Below the pieces are notes generated by a model, which saw only the letters and a list, made by a program, of their open reading frames with translations, did no database searches and was not told the DNA's origin. DNA of 64,000 nucleotides from Phytobacter palmae. Lineage in GTDB: Bacteria; Pseudomonadota; Gammaproteobacteria; Enterobacterales; Enterobacteriaceae. Made by a program: the position numbers and the translations under genes. Below are positions 37,750-49,575 of the stretch, piece after piece. Numbering within the stretch: position 1 is the first letter of the stretch; each line of letters opens with the position of its first letter. Location: positions 526,033 through 590,032 of the forward strand of contig FONB01000001.1 in assembly GCA_900112785.1 (NCBI GenBank). The letters run 5' to 3'.

Positions 37750-40425
37750 TCACCCTTTATCGTTTGGATTGAGGGCCTCTGTCAACCGTTGTTGTACCTC
37801 CTTTTGCAGCTCATTATTAAGGCCACGCCGGTCGGCAGTCGCGATTATAAATAAATCTTCTACTCGCTCACCAATTGTCGTAATTCTTGCCCCGTGGAGT
37901 GAAATGCCAAGGTCGGCAAACACCTTACCCACGCGGGCCAGCAACCCAGGTTGATCCAGAGCGATGAGTTCCAGAAAACTTTTCCGGTCCGTATGTGTCG
38001 GCAGGAAGTTCACTTCTGTATCGACGGTAAAATGGCGCAACTTAGCCGGCTGACGGCGTGGCTGTGGTGCCTGCCAACTGTGTTGTGTAATCGCCTGCTC
38101 CAGGCCAAAGCCGATTGCGTCATGACGATCCGGCGACAGTGGGCTACCGTCTGGCTCCAGCACGATAAACGTGTCCATCGCCATGCCATCACGGGTCGTG
38201 AAAATCTGCGCGTCGTGTACGCTCAGATTGCGCCGGTCCAGTTCGGCGCAGACCGCAGCAAACAAATAAGGCCTGTCCGGACTCCAGATAAATATCTCGG
38301 TACCGCCGCGCGTAGCCTGCGGACTGAGCAGGATCAACGGCTTACTCAGGTCATGTTGCAACAGATGCCGCGCGTGCCAGGCAAGCTGGTTTGGACTGTG
38401 GCGGACGAAGTAGTTAGCGCGGCAACGGCCCCAAATCTGGTGCAGTTGCTCTTCATCTATATTATCCATGCGCAGCAGCGCCAGTGCCTGCAACTGATGG
38501 TGACGCACGCGTTCGCGCATATCAGGCGTGTTTTGCATGCCCCGACGCAGCTGTTTTTCTGTGGCGAAATAGAGTTCACGCAGCAGGCTCTGCTTCCAGC
38601 TGTTCCACAGTGTTTCATTGGTGGCGCAAATGTCTGCCACTGTCAGGCACACCAGGAAACGCAGGCGGTTTTCAGTTTGCACTTCTTCGGCGAACTGTTT
38701 GATAACCTCCGGGTCCTGAATATCGCGCCGCTGGGCGGTGACGGACATCAGCAAGTGATGACGCACCAGCCAGGCAACCAACTGCGTTTCCCTCGAGTTG
38801 AGACCGTGTAATTCGGCGAATTTCAGCACATCCTGCGCACCCAGCACCGAATGATCACCTCCACGACCTTTGGCGATATCGTGGAACAGCGCAGCGATCA
38901 GGATAAGTTCGGGATGCGTCAGACGAGGCCACAATTCTACGCAAAGCGGATGACGCTGACGCGTCTCTTCATTGGCGAAACTTTCCAGTTTGAGCATCAC
39001 CCGGATGGTGTGTTCGTCCACGGTATAGGCATGGAAAAGGTCAAACTGCATCTGCCCGACAATATGCGACCATTGCGGCATATAGGCCCACAAAACGCTA
39101 TGGCGATGCATTGGCAGCAGACCACGCTTCACGGCGCCGGGATGGCGGAGCATGCTGAGAAATATTGACCGCGCTTCCGGGATATAGCACAGCGGTTGTA
39201 TCAGGTGGCGTCTGGCATGACGTAGATGGCGCAAGGTTGTGGAGTAGATGCCGGTGATGCTGCTGTTACGCACCATCATATAGAACATTCGCAAGATAGC
39301 CTGCGGCTCGCGGATAAACAGATTGTCATCGCGCAGGTCAATCAGCGTGCCGCGGAGCTGAAATTCGTCATCAATCGGTCGCGGTTTTTCGTCTGCGGTG
39401 AGCGCCAGGATGGCCTCATCGAACAACTGCAATAGCATATGGTTCAGTTCTGTTACGCGACGAGTGACGCGGAAGAAATCCTTCATCATATGCTCAACCG
39501 GCTGGTTCCCCTCACCGACGTAATTCAGGCGTTGGGCGACGCTGAGCTGGCGGTCAAACAGCAGACGGTTGTCATAGCGGTTAAGTTCAAGGTGCAGGGC
39601 GAAGCGGATACGCCAGAGCAGGTGCAAACACTCATTGAGCTCGTTGCGTTCGGCTTCGGTTAAAAAGCCAAACCCCACCATTTCATCCATTGAGGTTGCG
39701 CCAAAGTGGCGACGTGCGACCCATTGCAGGGTGTGGATATCGCGCAGACCGCCAGGGCTGCTTTTGATATCAGGCTCCAGATTATAACTGGTGCCGTGAT
39801 AACGCTGGTGACGCTCATTCTGTTCCGCCACTTTGGCCGGAAAGAATTTTTCCGATGGCCAGAAACCTTCGCTAAAAATATGCTTTTGCAGTTCAAGAAA
39901 GAGGGCGACATCGCCAATTAACAACCTTGATTCAATCAGGTTAGTGGCGACTGTTAAATCGGAAAGTCCCTCCTGAAGGCACTCGCTTAGTGTACGCACG
40001 CTATGGCCGACTTCCAGCTTAACGTCCCACAAGAGCGTGAGCAGTTCACCGATTTTTTGAGCCTGCTCGTCCGGCAGTTTCGCGCGACTCAAAATGAGAA
40101 GGTCGATATCTGACAACGGGTGCAGTTCGCCGCGACCGTAGCCCCCTACGGCAACCAGCGCGGTATCGCCGATGTCGCCAAAACCATACTCCAGCCACAG
40201 GCGTTGCAGGAGCTGATCGATAAACTCCGTGCGCGCTTCTATCAATTGTTCGGCAGAAAGTCCGGCGTCAAAAACATGCCCCAGCCATTGTTGAAAAGTA
40301 TCAATATGCGCCTTGATGGTGGCGCAATTCAGTTCGTCCTGTGACCAGTTCCCGGGATAGTCCGGTTGACCCGGAAGGGTGGGTTTCACCGTACTGATGA
40401 ATTGTTCAGAAAATGTATTGCTCAT
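37750..40425 (-). CDS. glnD: Bifunctional PII uridylyltransferase/uridylyl-removing enzyme
   Basis: Nitrogen sensor: adds UMP to PII proteins when glutamine is low and removes it when glutamine is high. The 891-residue protein has the nucleotidyltransferase motif [17 protein letters not shown] near residue 95, an HD domain with [12 protein letters not shown] near residue 515, and two C-terminal ACT domains that sense glutamine (from about 710 and 815). An ATG five codons upstream (40440) lacks a ribosome-binding site. The first ~25 residues differ from E. coli. Confidence 0.96.
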   Translation of the reverse strand: MSNTFSEQFISTVKPTLPGQPDYPGNWSQDELNCATIKAHIDTFQQWLGHVFDAGLSAEQLIEARTEFIDQLLQRLWLEYGFGDIGDTALVAVGGYGRGELHPLSDIDLLILSRAKLPDEQAQKIGELLTLLWDVKLEVGHSVRTLSECLQEGLSDLTVATNLIESRLLIGDVALFLELQKHIFSEGFWPSEKFFPAKVAEQNERHQRYHGTSYNLEPDIKSSPGGLRDIHTLQWVARRHFGATSMDEMVGFGFLTEAERNELNECLHLLWRIRFALHLELNRYDNRLLFDRQLSVAQRLNYVGEGNQPVEHMMKDFFRVTRRVTELNHMLLQLFDEAILALTADEKPRPIDDEFQLRGTLIDLRDDNLFIREPQAILRMFYMMVRNSSITGIYSTTLRHLRHARRHLIQPLCYIPEARSIFLSMLRHPGAVKRGLLPMHRHSVLWAYMPQWSHIVGQMQFDLFHAYTVDEHTIRVMLKLESFANEETRQRHPLCVELWPRLTHPELILIAALFHDIAKGRGGDHSVLGAQDVLKFAELHGLNSRETQLVAWLVRHHLLMSVTAQRRDIQDPEVIKQFAEEVQTENRLRFLVCLTVADICATNETLWNSWKQSLLRELYFATEKQLRRGMQNTPDMRERVRHHQLQALALLRMDNIDEEQLHQIWGRCRANYFVRHSPNQLAWHARHLLQHDLSKPLILLSPQATRGGTEIFIWSPDRPYLFAAVCAELDRRNLSVHDAQIFTTRDGMAMDTFIVLEPDGSPLSPDRHDAIGFGLEQAITQHSWQAPQPRRQPAKLRHFTVDTEVNFLPTHTDRKSFLELIALDQPGLLARVGKVFADLGISLHGARITTIGERVEDLFIIATADRRGLNNELQKEVQQRLTEALNPNDKG

Positions 40426-40579
40426 TAACAGGCCACCCATAAGTTGAAGGCAGGACGCGACATAGCCGAACCAGACAGCGGTCGGAATGCAAAGACATAT
40501 GCGACAAATTAGAAGAGATAACGGGAAATGAAAAGTCGTTTATATATATGACGTAAAGCGGGGCTGGGGGAAGAAAACA

Positions 40580-40600
40580 ACGGCCCGCGGCGCGGACCGT
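40580..40600 (-). terminator. Terminator of map
   Basis: On the minus strand ACGGTCCG, loop CGCCG, CGGGCCGT (one G-T pair) followed by TGTTTTCTT. It lies 10 bp after the map stop and before glnD. Confidence 0.7.
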
Positions 40601-40609
40601 TTAATACTC

Positions 40610-41401
40610 TCAAGCGGCGGTTAATACAGCCTCGATAGTGTCATCTTTACGCAGGGTCAGAATCTCGCACCCTGTGTCGGTAACCACAATCGTGTGCTCA
40701 TACTGCGCTGAAAGGCTGCGGTCTTTGGTTTTTACCGTCCAGCCATCTTTCATGGTGCGGATACGGTAATCGCCAGCATTCACCATCGGCTCGATGGTAA
40801 AGGTCATCCCTTTTTGCAGCACCACGCCGCCGTCGTCAGCATCGTAGTGCAGCACCTGCGGCTCTTCGTGGAAAACGCGACCAATACCGTGACCGCAATA
40901 TTCACGTACCACAGAGAAGCCTTCCGCTTCCACGAACTTCTGAATCGCCGCGCCGAGGGTGCGCAGACGAATGCCCGGTTTCACCATTCTCAGCGCCAGA
41001 TAGAGACTCTCCTGGGTGATACGGCACAGACGCTCGCCCAGAATGGTGGGTTTACCGACGATAAACATTTTCGACGTGTCGCCGTGGTACTCATCTTTAA
41101 TTACCGTCACGTCGATATTGACGATATCGCCATCTTTCAGCAGTTTTTCGTCGTCCGGAATGCCGTGGCAGACCACTTCATTAATAGAGATGCAGACGGA
41201 TTTCGGGAAACCGTGATAGCCAAGGCAGGCGGAAATAGCATGCTGTTCGTTAACGATATAGTCGTTGCAGATACGATCCAGTTCGCCAGTGCTGACGCCG
41301 GGCTTAATGTAAGGTTCAATCATTTCCAGCACTTCGGCGGCGAGGCGGCCGGCGATGCGCATTTTTTCAATTTCTTCTGGAGTCTTTATTGAGATAGCCA
41401 T
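40610..41401 (-). CDS. map: Methionine aminopeptidase type I
   Basis: Removes the initiator Met from nascent proteins with small second residues. The 263-residue protein has the metal ligands Asp in NIDVTVI and HGDTSKMF, His in GHGIGRVFHEEP, Glu in FTIEPMV and Glu in SAQYEHTIVV. The C-terminus and one loop (YDADDGGVVLQKG) vary from E. coli. Divergent from rpsB, with 377 bp between the two start codons. Confidence 0.97.
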   Translation of the reverse strand: MAISIKTPEEIEKMRIAGRLAAEVLEMIEPYIKPGVSTGELDRICNDYIVNEQHAISACLGYHGFPKSVCISINEVVCHGIPDDEKLLKDGDIVNIDVTVIKDEYHGDTSKMFIVGKPTILGERLCRITQESLYLALRMVKPGIRLRTLGAAIQKFVEAEGFSVVREYCGHGIGRVFHEEPQVLHYDADDGGVVLQKGMTFTIEPMVNAGDYRIRTMKDGWTVKTKDRSLSAQYEHTIVVTDTGCEILTLRKDDTIEAVLTAA

Positions 41402-41590
41402 GAATTCTGTCCATCAGCGTCGAATTTTTCGACAATACTAGTCTAAGTGCTGTCAATGGTAACAGTCTGACGAGTACTGTGCCAAATTGAGAATCATTCT
41501 GAACTTCGTCTTTCGTACCGCACGCGTACTGAGATGCTCCACTGTCACAGGAAATTCATCGTTCAGCGCCGGGCGTAACGCCAACAATTA

Positions 41591-42504
<914 letters not shown>

Positions 42505-42558
42505 TAAGGCTTGCTCTTTAAGAGCCCTTATTAACCAGGTAGTTACAAGTTTGGTTAG

Positions 42559-42583
42559 GGGGCCTGTCTCAGGCCCCTTTTTT
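42559..42583 (+). terminator. Attenuator between rpsB and tsf
   Basis: Stem GGGGCCTG/CAGGCCCC, loop TCT, then six T. It lies 54 bp after the rpsB stop and 60 bp before tsf. In E. coli such a site lets part of the transcripts pass into tsf. Confidence 0.88.
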
Positions 42584-42643
42584 ACTTTCATATCTGTACG
42601 GTTCTGCGAGCCGGGCAGGTCAAATTCTCCCGAGGATTAAAGA

Positions 42644-43495
42644 ATGGCTGAAATTACCGCATCCCTGGTAAAAGAGCTGCGTGAACGTACTGGCGCAGGC
42701 ATGATGGATTGCAAAAAAGCACTGACTGAAGCTAACGGCGACATCGAGCTGGCAATCGAAAACATGCGTAAATCTGGTGCTATCAAAGCTGCGAAAAAAG
42801 CAGGCAACGTTGCTGCTGACGGCGTGATCATCACCAAGATCGACGGCACCTACGGTATCATTCTGGAAGTTAACTGCCAGACTGACTTCGTTGCGAAAGA
42901 CGGTGGTTTCCAGGCATTTGCTAACAAAGTTCTGGACGCAGCTGTTGCAGGCAAAATCACTGACGTTGAAGTTCTGAAAGCACAGTTCGAAGAAGAACGT
43001 GTAGCGCTGGTTGCTAAAATCGGTGAGAACATCAACATCCGTCGTGTTGCTTCCCTGGAAGGCGAAGTGCTGGGTTCTTACCTGCACGGTGCGCGTATCG
43101 GTGTTCTGGTTGCGGCTAAAGGCGCAGACGAAGAGCTGGTTAAACAGCTGGCTATGCACATCGCTGCAAGCAAACCAGAATTCGTTAAACCGGAAGACGT
43201 GTCTGCTGAAGTGGTAGAAAAAGAGTACCAGGTTCAGCTGGACATCGCCATGCAGTCTGGCAAACCGAAAGAAATCGCTGAGAAAATGGTTGAAGGCCGT
43301 ATGAAGAAATTCACCGGCGAAGTTTCTTTGACTGGCCAGCCTTTCGTTATGGATCCGAGCAAAACCGTTGGCCAACTGCTGAAAGAGCAGGGTGCTGATG
43401 TAACGAACTTCATCCGCTTCGAAGTGGGCGAAGGTATCGAGAAAGTTGAGACTGACTTCGCAGCAGAAGTTGCTGCAATGTCCAAGCAGTCTTAA
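42644..43495 (+). CDS. tsf: Elongation factor Ts
   Basis: Nucleotide exchange factor that releases GDP from EF-Tu. The 283-residue protein opens with the UBA-like domain ([20 protein letters not shown]) and has the TDFV core motif (CQTDFVAKD near residue 80) that contacts EF-Tu. Strong codon bias as in rpsB. Confidence 0.98.
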   Translation: MAEITASLVKELRERTGAGMMDCKKALTEANGDIELAIENMRKSGAIKAAKKAGNVAADGVIITKIDGTYGIILEVNCQTDFVAKDGGFQAFANKVLDAAVAGKITDVEVLKAQFEEERVALVAKIGENINIRRVASLEGEVLGSYLHGARIGVLVAAKGADEELVKQLAMHIAASKPEFVKPEDVSAEVVEKEYQVQLDIAMQSGKPKEIAEKMVEGRMKKFTGEVSLTGQPFVMDPSKTVGQLLKEQGADVTNFIRFEVGEGIEKVETDFAAEVAAMSKQS

Positions 43496-43505
43496 TTATT
43501 AAAGC

Positions 43506-43530
43506 AGCCGCCTGAGGGCGGCTTCTTTTT
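43506..43530 (+). terminator. Terminator of rpsB-tsf
   Basis: Stem AGCCGCC/GGCGGCT, loop TGAG, followed by TCTTTTT; 10 bp after the tsf stop. Confidence 0.9.
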
Positions 43531-43641
43531 GTTCCCGTCAGAGTAAAATCAGCCAATCGCTATAGTGTTTGCACTGACAGGCGACGTATCATATCGCCGG
43601 ATTTAAACCCGTCTAATTGTTGACAGTCTCAGGAAAGAAAC

Positions 43642-44367
43642 ATGGCTACCAATGCAAAACCCGTCTATAAACGCATTCTGCTTAAGCTGAGCGGCGAAGC
43701 CCTGCAGGGTTCCGAAGGTTTCGGTATTGATGCAAGCATCCTTGATCGCATGGCGCAAGAAATCAAAGAACTGGTTGAACTGGGTGTTCAGGTTGGGGTG
43801 GTAATTGGTGGCGGTAACTTGTTCCGTGGGGCTGGCTTGGCGAAAGCGGGTATGAACCGCGTGGTGGGTGACCACATGGGCATGCTGGCTACGGTCATGA
43901 ATGGCCTGGCAATGCGTGACGCGCTGCATCGCGCCTATGTGAATGCCCGTCTGATGTCTGCATTTCCGCTGAATGGTGTGTGTGACAACTACAGCTGGGC
44001 TGAGGCAATCAGCCTGCTGCGTAACAATCGAGTTGTGATCTTTAGCGCCGGTACTGGTAACCCGTTCTTTACGACAGATTCCGCCGCCTGCCTGCGCGGC
44101 ATTGAGATCGAAGCGGATGTCGTACTGAAAGCCACTAAGGTTGATGGTGTGTTTACTGCCGATCCGGCAAAAGATCCGGCTGCGACTATGTATGATCAAC
44201 TCAGTTATACCGAAGTTCTTGATAAAGAACTGAAAGTAATGGATCTTGCCGCCTTTACCCTGGCCCGTGACCATAAATTACCTATCCGCGTGTTCAATAT
44301 GAACAAGCCGGGCGCGTTGCGTCGTGTGGTAATGGGTGAAAATGAAGGCACTTTGATTACGGAATAA
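43642..44367 (+). CDS. pyrH: Uridylate kinase
   Basis: Hexameric UMP kinase of the amino acid kinase fold, activated by GTP and inhibited by UTP; also takes part in pyrimidine control of carAB. The 241-residue protein has KLSGEALQG near residue 15, GGGNLFRG near 56 and the [12 protein letters not shown] segment near 174. Separate from tsf by its terminator. Confidence 0.98.
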   Translation: MATNAKPVYKRILLKLSGEALQGSEGFGIDASILDRMAQEIKELVELGVQVGVVIGGGNLFRGAGLAKAGMNRVVGDHMGMLATVMNGLAMRDALHRAYVNARLMSAFPLNGVCDNYSWAEAISLLRNNRVVIFSAGTGNPFFTTDSAACLRGIEIEADVVLKATKVDGVFTADPAKDPAATMYDQLSYTEVLDKELKVMDLAAFTLARDHKLPIRVFNMNKPGALRRVVMGENEGTLITE

Positions 44368-44519
44368 TTCCCGTAAGCAACAAATAAGGGTAAGATTCCG
44401 CCTTAATTTATTTAGCAGTTCTGTCAGGCATCTTCACGGTGCCTTGTACTGAACGAGACTATACTAACCACTCAAGTGGCGTATGGTTTGCCTGAGACAA
44501 GATTTCAAGGATTCGTAAC

Positions 44520-45077
44520 GTGATTAGCGATATCAGAAAAGATGCTGAAGTACGCATGGAAAAATGCGTAGAATCGTTCAAAACCCAAATCAGCAAAGTG
44601 CGCACTGGTCGTGCTTCTCCGAGCCTTCTGGATGGTATCGTCGTTGAGTATTACGGTACTCCGACGCCGCTGCGCCAACTGGCGAACGTAACGGTAGAAG
44701 ACTCCCGTACGCTGAAAATCAACGTGTTCGATCGTTCTATGGGCCCGGCCGTTGAGAAAGCCATTATGGCGTCTGACCTCGGTCTGAACCCAAGCTCTGC
44801 AGGTACCGACATTCGCGTTCCGCTGCCGCCGCTGACCGAAGAACGTCGTAAAGACCTGACCAAAATTGTTCGTGGCGAAGCTGAACAAGCACGCGTTGCC
44901 GTTCGTAACGTGCGTCGTGATGCGAACGACAAAGTAAAAGCGCTGCTGAAAGATAAAGAAATCAGTGAAGATGATGACCGTCGTTCCCAGGAAGACGTGC
45001 AGAAACTAACTGACGCTGCAATCAAAAAAGTCGATGCGGCGCTGGCGGATAAAGAAGCAGAACTGATGCAGTTCTGA
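44520..45077 (+). CDS. frr: Ribosome recycling factor, GTG start
   Basis: Splits the post-termination ribosome together with EF-G. The 185-residue protein has the three-helix bundle segments [12 protein letters not shown]-like ([10 protein letters not shown]) near residue 29 and [11 protein letters not shown] near 105. Start is GTG at 44520, as in E. coli. It lies 152 bp after pyrH with no clear terminator between. Confidence 0.97.
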   Translation: MISDIRKDAEVRMEKCVESFKTQISKVRTGRASPSLLDGIVVEYYGTPTPLRQLANVTVEDSRTLKINVFDRSMGPAVEKAIMASDLGLNPSSAGTDIRVPLPPLTEERRKDLTKIVRGEAEQARVAVRNVRRDANDKVKALLKDKEISEDDDRRSQEDVQKLTDAAIKKVDAALADKEAELMQF

Positions 45078-45091
45078 TTCAACACCGACGA

Positions 45092-45145
45092 AAAACGCCG
45101 TACAGAGAGCCGCCACGGGGGCTTTGCTGGCGGCGTTTTGCTTTT
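45092..45145 (+). terminator. Terminator of frr
   Basis: Nested arms AAAACGCCG (45092-45100)/CGGCGTTTT (45131-45139) and GCCGCCA (45109-45115)/TGGCGGC (45128-45134), then GTTTTGCTTTT. Confidence 0.75.
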
Positions 45146-45171
45146 AATCTGCACAATATTGTGAGCGTTTC

Positions 45172-46371
45172 ATGAAGCATTTAACCCTTCTGGGCTCAAC
45201 AGGTTCTATTGGTTGCAGCACGCTCGATGTGGTTCGCCACAATCCCGATCGCTTTTCCATTACTGCCCTGGTTGCGGGTAAAAATGTTGCCCGTATGGTG
45301 GAACAATGCCTGGAATTTACCCCGCGTTTTGCGGTGATGGATGATGAAACCAGTGCGCGTCAGCTAAAAGCTGAATTAAAACAACAGGGCTGCCCGACGC
45401 AGGTCATGAGTGGTCAACAGGCAGCCTGTGAGATGGCGTCGCTCGATGATGTCGACCAGGTAATGGCGGCGATTGTTGGTGCTGCCGGCCTGGTGCCTAC
45501 GCTTGCGGCTATTCGCGCGGGTAAAACAGTGTTGCTTGCCAATAAAGAGTCGCTGGTAACCTGCGGACGTCTTTTTATGGACGCGGTGAAAGAGAGTGGG
45601 GCGCAGCTCCTCCCGGTGGATAGCGAACATAACGCTATTTTTCAGAGTTTACCGGAAACAATCCAACAAAACCTGGGGTACGCTGATTTAGAGCAGAATG
45701 GCGTTTCGTCTATTCTGCTTACCGGGTCTGGTGGCCCGTTTCGTGAAACGCCCATGTCAGATCTGGCCTCAATGACGCCAGATCAGGCATGTCGCCATCC
45801 GAACTGGTCGATGGGGAGAAAGATCTCTGTTGATTCCGCCACCATGATGAATAAAGGTCTGGAATACATTGAAGCGCGCTGGTTATTCAACGCTTCCGCC
45901 CGCCAGATGGAAGTGCTTATTCACCCGCAATCGGTGATCCACTCCATGGTGCGTTATCAGGACGGTAGTGTTTTAGCGCAGCTTGGTGAACCGGATATGC
46001 GTACACCGATTGCACATACTATGGCCTGGCCTGAACGTGTGCCTTCTGGTGCCAATGCCCTCGATTTTTGTAAGCTGAGTGCGTTGAGTTTTGCCGCACC
46101 TGATTATGACCGTTACCCTTGCCTGAAGCTGGCGATAGATGCGTTTGCACAGGGGCAGGCCGCGACAACGGCGCTGAATGCAGCGAATGAGGTAACGGTG
46201 TCGGCATTTCTGGCTTCCGCTATCCGTTTTACGGATATTGCTGCGCTGAATCTGTCTGTTCTGGAACAGATGGTATTAAGCGAACCACAAAGTATTGATG
46301 ATGTATTGGCTGTGGATCGGCTTGCACGTGATGTAGCGCAAAAACAAGTGACGCGCTTCGCAAGCTGGTGA
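45172..46371 (+). CDS. dxr: 1-deoxy-D-xylulose 5-phosphate reductoisomerase
   Basis: Second step of the non-mevalonate isoprenoid pathway, the target of fosmidomycin. The 399-residue protein has the NADPH-binding [14 protein letters not shown] near residue 8, [11 protein letters not shown], and the metal site with DSEHNAIFQ and the flexible loop [11 protein letters not shown]. One residue longer than E. coli. Together with ispU it feeds undecaprenyl carrier synthesis. Confidence 0.97.
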   Translation: MKHLTLLGSTGSIGCSTLDVVRHNPDRFSITALVAGKNVARMVEQCLEFTPRFAVMDDETSARQLKAELKQQGCPTQVMSGQQAACEMASLDDVDQVMAAIVGAAGLVPTLAAIRAGKTVLLANKESLVTCGRLFMDAVKESGAQLLPVDSEHNAIFQSLPETIQQNLGYADLEQNGVSSILLTGSGGPFRETPMSDLASMTPDQACRHPNWSMGRKISVDSATMMNKGLEYIEARWLFNASARQMEVLIHPQSVIHSMVRYQDGSVLAQLGEPDMRTPIAHTMAWPERVPSGANALDFCKLSALSFAAPDYDRYPCLKLAIDAFAQGQAATTALNAANEVTVSAFLASAIRFTDIAALNLSVLEQMVLSEPQSIDDVLAVDRLARDVAQKQVTRFASW

Positions 46372-46470
46372 TAATCCAGCCACTAATAGTCATGCTATTT
46401 GTTAGCGTTGGGCTTCGGTGATATAGTCTGCGCCATCCATCAGCCTGTTTAACGTCGGGCTGTGAGGGGA

Positions 46471-46494
46471 AGCCGTGGTTGACACGGCTTTTTT
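46471..46494 (+). terminator. Terminator between dxr and ispU
   Basis: Stem AGCCGTG/CACGGCT, loop GTTGA, then five more T. It lies 100 bp after dxr and 61 bp before ispU, so ispU and the genes after it probably have their own promoter or rely on read-through. Confidence 0.8.
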
Positions 46495-46554
46495 GCGTAA
46501 AGGCTTTTGTATTCCTGAGTACCGCTAAATCCTTTTCAGGGACTAAAACGCGTT

Positions 46555-47313
46555 ATGTTGTCTGCGAATCAACCAATTAGCGAAAATTTGCCAGCACATG
46601 GCTGTCGCCATGTAGCAATCATTATGGACGGCAATGGTCGCTGGGCGAAAAGACAAGGAAAGATACGGGCATTTGGACACAGAGCGGGTGCGAAATCAGT
46701 CCGCCGTGCCGTTTCTTTTGCTGCCAACAGCGGGATTGGTGCGTTAACGCTTTACGCGTTCAGTAGTGAGAACTGGAATCGTCCGGCGCAAGAAGTCAGT
46801 GCGTTAATGGAGTTATTTGTGTGGGCACTGGACAGTGAAGTGAAGAGCCTGCACCGACATAATGTGCGTTTGCGCATTATTGGTGATACCAGCCGTTTCA
46901 ACGCGCGTCTGCAAGAGCGTATTCGTAAAGCGGAAGCGTTGACTGCCCAGAATACAGGGCTGACGCTAAATATCGCGGCGAATTATGGCGGACGCTGGGA
47001 TATCGTACAGGGAGTACGGCAATTGGCCGTTCAGGTTCAGGAAGGGGTGTTACGTCCTGATCAGATTGATGAAGATTTGCTGAGTCAGCAAATCTGTATG
47101 CATGAACTGGCACCTGTAGATTTAGTGATTAGGACGGGGGGGGAACATCGCATAAGTAACTTTTTACTTTGGCAAATTGCCTATGCCGAACTTTACTTTA
47201 CGGATGTTCTTTGGCCCGATTTTGATGAACAAGACTTTGAAGGTGCGCTGCATGCCTTTGCCAATCGAGAGCGTCGTTTCGGCGGCACCGAGCCAGGTGG
47301 CGACAAAGCCTGA
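46555..47313 (+). CDS. ispU: Undecaprenyl diphosphate synthase
   Basis: Extends farnesyl diphosphate by eight cis isoprene units to the C55 carrier for peptidoglycan and O-antigen. The 252-residue protein has the catalytic Asp25 in [11 protein letters not shown], the family motif SENWNRP, and [15 protein letters not shown] near residue 193. E. coli has an extra Met codon at its start; here there is only one. Confidence 0.97.
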   Translation: MLSANQPISENLPAHGCRHVAIIMDGNGRWAKRQGKIRAFGHRAGAKSVRRAVSFAANSGIGALTLYAFSSENWNRPAQEVSALMELFVWALDSEVKSLHRHNVRLRIIGDTSRFNARLQERIRKAEALTAQNTGLTLNIAANYGGRWDIVQGVRQLAVQVQEGVLRPDQIDEDLLSQQICMHELAPVDLVIRTGGEHRISNFLLWQIAYAELYFTDVLWPDFDEQDFEGALHAFANRERRFGGTEPGGDKA

Positions 47314-47325
47314 TGGGGGTAGCTT

Positions 47326-48183
47326 TTGCTGAAGTATCGCCTGATTTCTGCGTTTGTATTAATACCCATTGTCATTGCTGCATTGTTCTTATTGCCGCCC
47401 GTGGGTTTTGCGATTGTTACGCTTGCCGTTTGCATGCTGGCTGCATGGGAATGGGGGCAACTGAGCGGTTTTACGTCACGGGCACAGCGTGTCTGGCTGG
47501 CGGTATTATGCGGGCTGGTGCTGGCGTTGATGTTGTTCATGCTGCCGGAGTACCATCCGAATATTCATCAGCCAGTGGTTGAGGTTTCGCTTTGGGCTTC
47601 GCTTGTGTGGTGGATTATCGCACTGGTGCTGGTGCTGGGTTATCCTGCGTCTGCAGCAATTTGGCGTAATTCAAAACCTATACGGTTAATTTTCGGCATT
47701 CTCACAATTATTCCTTTTTTCTGGGGTATGGTGGCGCTGCGGTCATGGCATTATTCTGATAATCACTACAGCGGGGCGCTATGGTTGCTGTATATCATGA
47801 TCCTGGTATGGGGCGCTGATTCTGGTGCGTACATGTTTGGCAAACTATTTGGCAAACATAAGCTGGCGCCGAAAGTGTCACCGGGAAAAACCTGGCAGGG
47901 CTTTATTGGCGGCTTGTTTACCGCAGGAATTATTTCCTGGGGCTACGGTGCCTGGGCAAATCTGGATGTTTCGCCATCGACATTATTACTCTGTTCTGTA
48001 ATCGCAGCGTTGGCTTCGGTGTTGGGCGATCTGACGGAAAGCATGTTTAAGCGTGAAGCCGGTATCAAAGACAGCGGTCATTTAATCCCCGGTCACGGTG
48101 GTATACTTGACCGCATCGACAGCCTGACGGCGGCGGTTCCTGTATTTGCCTGTCTGCTGTTACTGGTTTTCAGGACGATTTAA
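47326..48183 (+). CDS. cdsA: Phosphatidate cytidylyltransferase, TTG start
   Basis: Makes CDP-diacylglycerol, the precursor of all phospholipids. The 285-residue membrane protein has about eight hydrophobic segments and the CDS signature near residues 230-270 ([20 protein letters not shown]). The TTG start at 47326 follows GGGGGT and gives the E. coli sequence [10 protein letters not shown]. It lies 12 bp after ispU. Confidence 0.96.
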   Translation: MLKYRLISAFVLIPIVIAALFLLPPVGFAIVTLAVCMLAAWEWGQLSGFTSRAQRVWLAVLCGLVLALMLFMLPEYHPNIHQPVVEVSLWASLVWWIIALVLVLGYPASAAIWRNSKPIRLIFGILTIIPFFWGMVALRSWHYSDNHYSGALWLLYIMILVWGADSGAYMFGKLFGKHKLAPKVSPGKTWQGFIGGLFTAGIISWGYGAWANLDVSPSTLLLCSVIAALASVLGDLTESMFKREAGIKDSGHLIPGHGGILDRIDSLTAAVPVFACLLLLVFRTI

Positions 48184-48194
48184 CGGACGGTTTT

Positions 48195-49544
48195 ATGCTG
48201 AGCTTTCTCTGGGATTTGGCGTCGTTCATTGTTGCGCTTGGTGTTCTTATCACCGTGCATGAATTTGGCCATTTCTGGGTTGCTCGCCGTTGCGGCGTGA
48301 GAGTAGAGCGTTTTTCCATTGGTTTCGGTAAAGCGCTCTGGCGTCGCAAGGACAAGCAAGGTACGGAATTCGTTATAGCCGTCATTCCGCTTGGTGGTTA
48401 CGTCAAAATGCTGGATGAGCGCGTTGAACCGGTGACGCCGGAAATGCGCCATTACGCCTTCAACAATAAAACCGTTGGCCAGCGTGCTGCGGTTATCGCT
48501 GCGGGACCCATCGCTAATTTCCTCTTTGCTATCGTGGCTTACTGGCTGGTTTTTATCATCGGTGTACCGGGTGTTCGGCCGGTTATTGGTGAAATCGCGC
48601 CCAATTCCATTGCGGCAAATGCGCAAATTACGCCAGGTACGGAACTTAAAGCGATTGATGGTATCGAAACGCCTGATTGGGATGCTGTGCGTTTGCAATT
48701 GATAGCCAAAATTGGTGACAAGCAAACCACACTCAGCGTGGCACCGTTTGGGAGCAATAACCGCCAGGACAAAGTTCTTGATTTACAACAGTGGAATTTT
48801 GCACCTGACAAAGACGACCCGGTAGCGTCATTAGGGATTCGTCCTCGCGGTGCGCAGATTGAACCGGTATTAGCTGAGGTACAATTAGGCTCGGCTGCAA
48901 GCAAAGCAGGTTTGCAAGCTGGCGACAGGATCGTTAAAGTCGATGGTCAGCAGTTAACGCAGTGGATGACGTTTGTCACCCTGGTGCGCGATAATCCGGG
49001 CACACCGTTAGCTCTGGACATTGAAAGGCATGGGAGTCCCTTGTCTTTAACGCTGATTCCGGATGAGAAACCCGGTAACAAGGCGGAGGGTTTTGCTGGC
49101 GTAGTGCCGAAAATTATCCCGCTGCCAGATGAGTATAAGACAGTACGCCAGTACGGACCATTTAGCGCTATCGCTGAAGCTACGGACAAAACGTGGCAAT
49201 TGATGAAGCTAACGGTCAGTATGTTGGGGAAATTGATAACCGGTGACGTAAAACTGAACAACCTCAGTGGGCCGATCTCGATCGCTCAGGGGGCTGGGAT
49301 GTCAGCGGAGTTCGGGTTGATTTACTACCTGATGTTCCTCGCGTTGATAAGCGTGAACTTAGGCATCATCAACCTGTTCCCATTACCTGTCCTTGACGGA
49401 GGGCATCTGCTGTTTTTAGCGATTGAGAAGCTAAAAGGCGGACCGGTATCCGAGCGGGTTCAAGACTTTAGTTATCGCATTGGCTCGATTTTGCTGGTGT
49501 TGTTAATGGGGCTTGCACTTTTCAATGATTTCTCTCGGTTGTAA
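48195..49544 (+). CDS. rseP: Site-2 protease RseP
   Basis: Intramembrane zinc protease that cuts the membrane part of anti-sigma factor RseA after DegS, so freeing sigma-E; also clears signal peptide remnants. The 449-residue protein has HEFGH at residues 22-26, two periplasmic PDZ domains (about 115-305) and the third zinc ligand in [14 protein letters not shown] near residue 400. It lies 11 bp after cdsA. Confidence 0.97.
   Translation: MLSFLWDLASFIVALGVLITVHEFGHFWVARRCGVRVERFSIGFGKALWRRKDKQGTEFVIAVIPLGGYVKMLDERVEPVTPEMRHYAFNNKTVGQRAAVIAAGPIANFLFAIVAYWLVFIIGVPGVRPVIGEIAPNSIAANAQITPGTELKAIDGIETPDWDAVRLQLIAKIGDKQTTLSVAPFGSNNRQDKVLDLQQWNFAPDKDDPVASLGIRPRGAQIEPVLAEVQLGSAASKAGLQAGDRIVKVDGQQLTQWMTFVTLVRDNPGTPLALDIERHGSPLSLTLIPDEKPGNKAEGFAGVVPKIIPLPDEYKTVRQYGPFSAIAEATDKTWQLMKLTVSMLGKLITGDVKLNNLSGPISIAQGAGMSAEFGLIYYLMFLALISVNLGIINLFPLPVLDGGHLLFLAIEKLKGGPVSERVQDFSYRIGSILLVLLMGLALFNDFSRL
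48641..48668 (+). promoter_or_regulatory. Candidate sigma-E promoter inside rseP
   Basis: GGAACTT (48641-48647), a 16-bp spacer and TCGAA (48664-48668). The -35 is a full consensus match but the -10 is weaker. It would drive the end of rseP and bamA-skp-lpxD. In E. coli, sigma-E control of bamA is established; that this is the site here is inference. Confidence 0.35.
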
Positions 49545-49575
49545 GAGAGTTTGTTAGGAAGAACGCATAATAACG

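Noticed and set aside
47313-47582. 89-codon frame starting ATGGGGGTAGC within cdsA
   Set aside because: It overlaps cdsA in another frame. The GGGGG in its first codons is the ribosome-binding site for the TTG start of cdsA.
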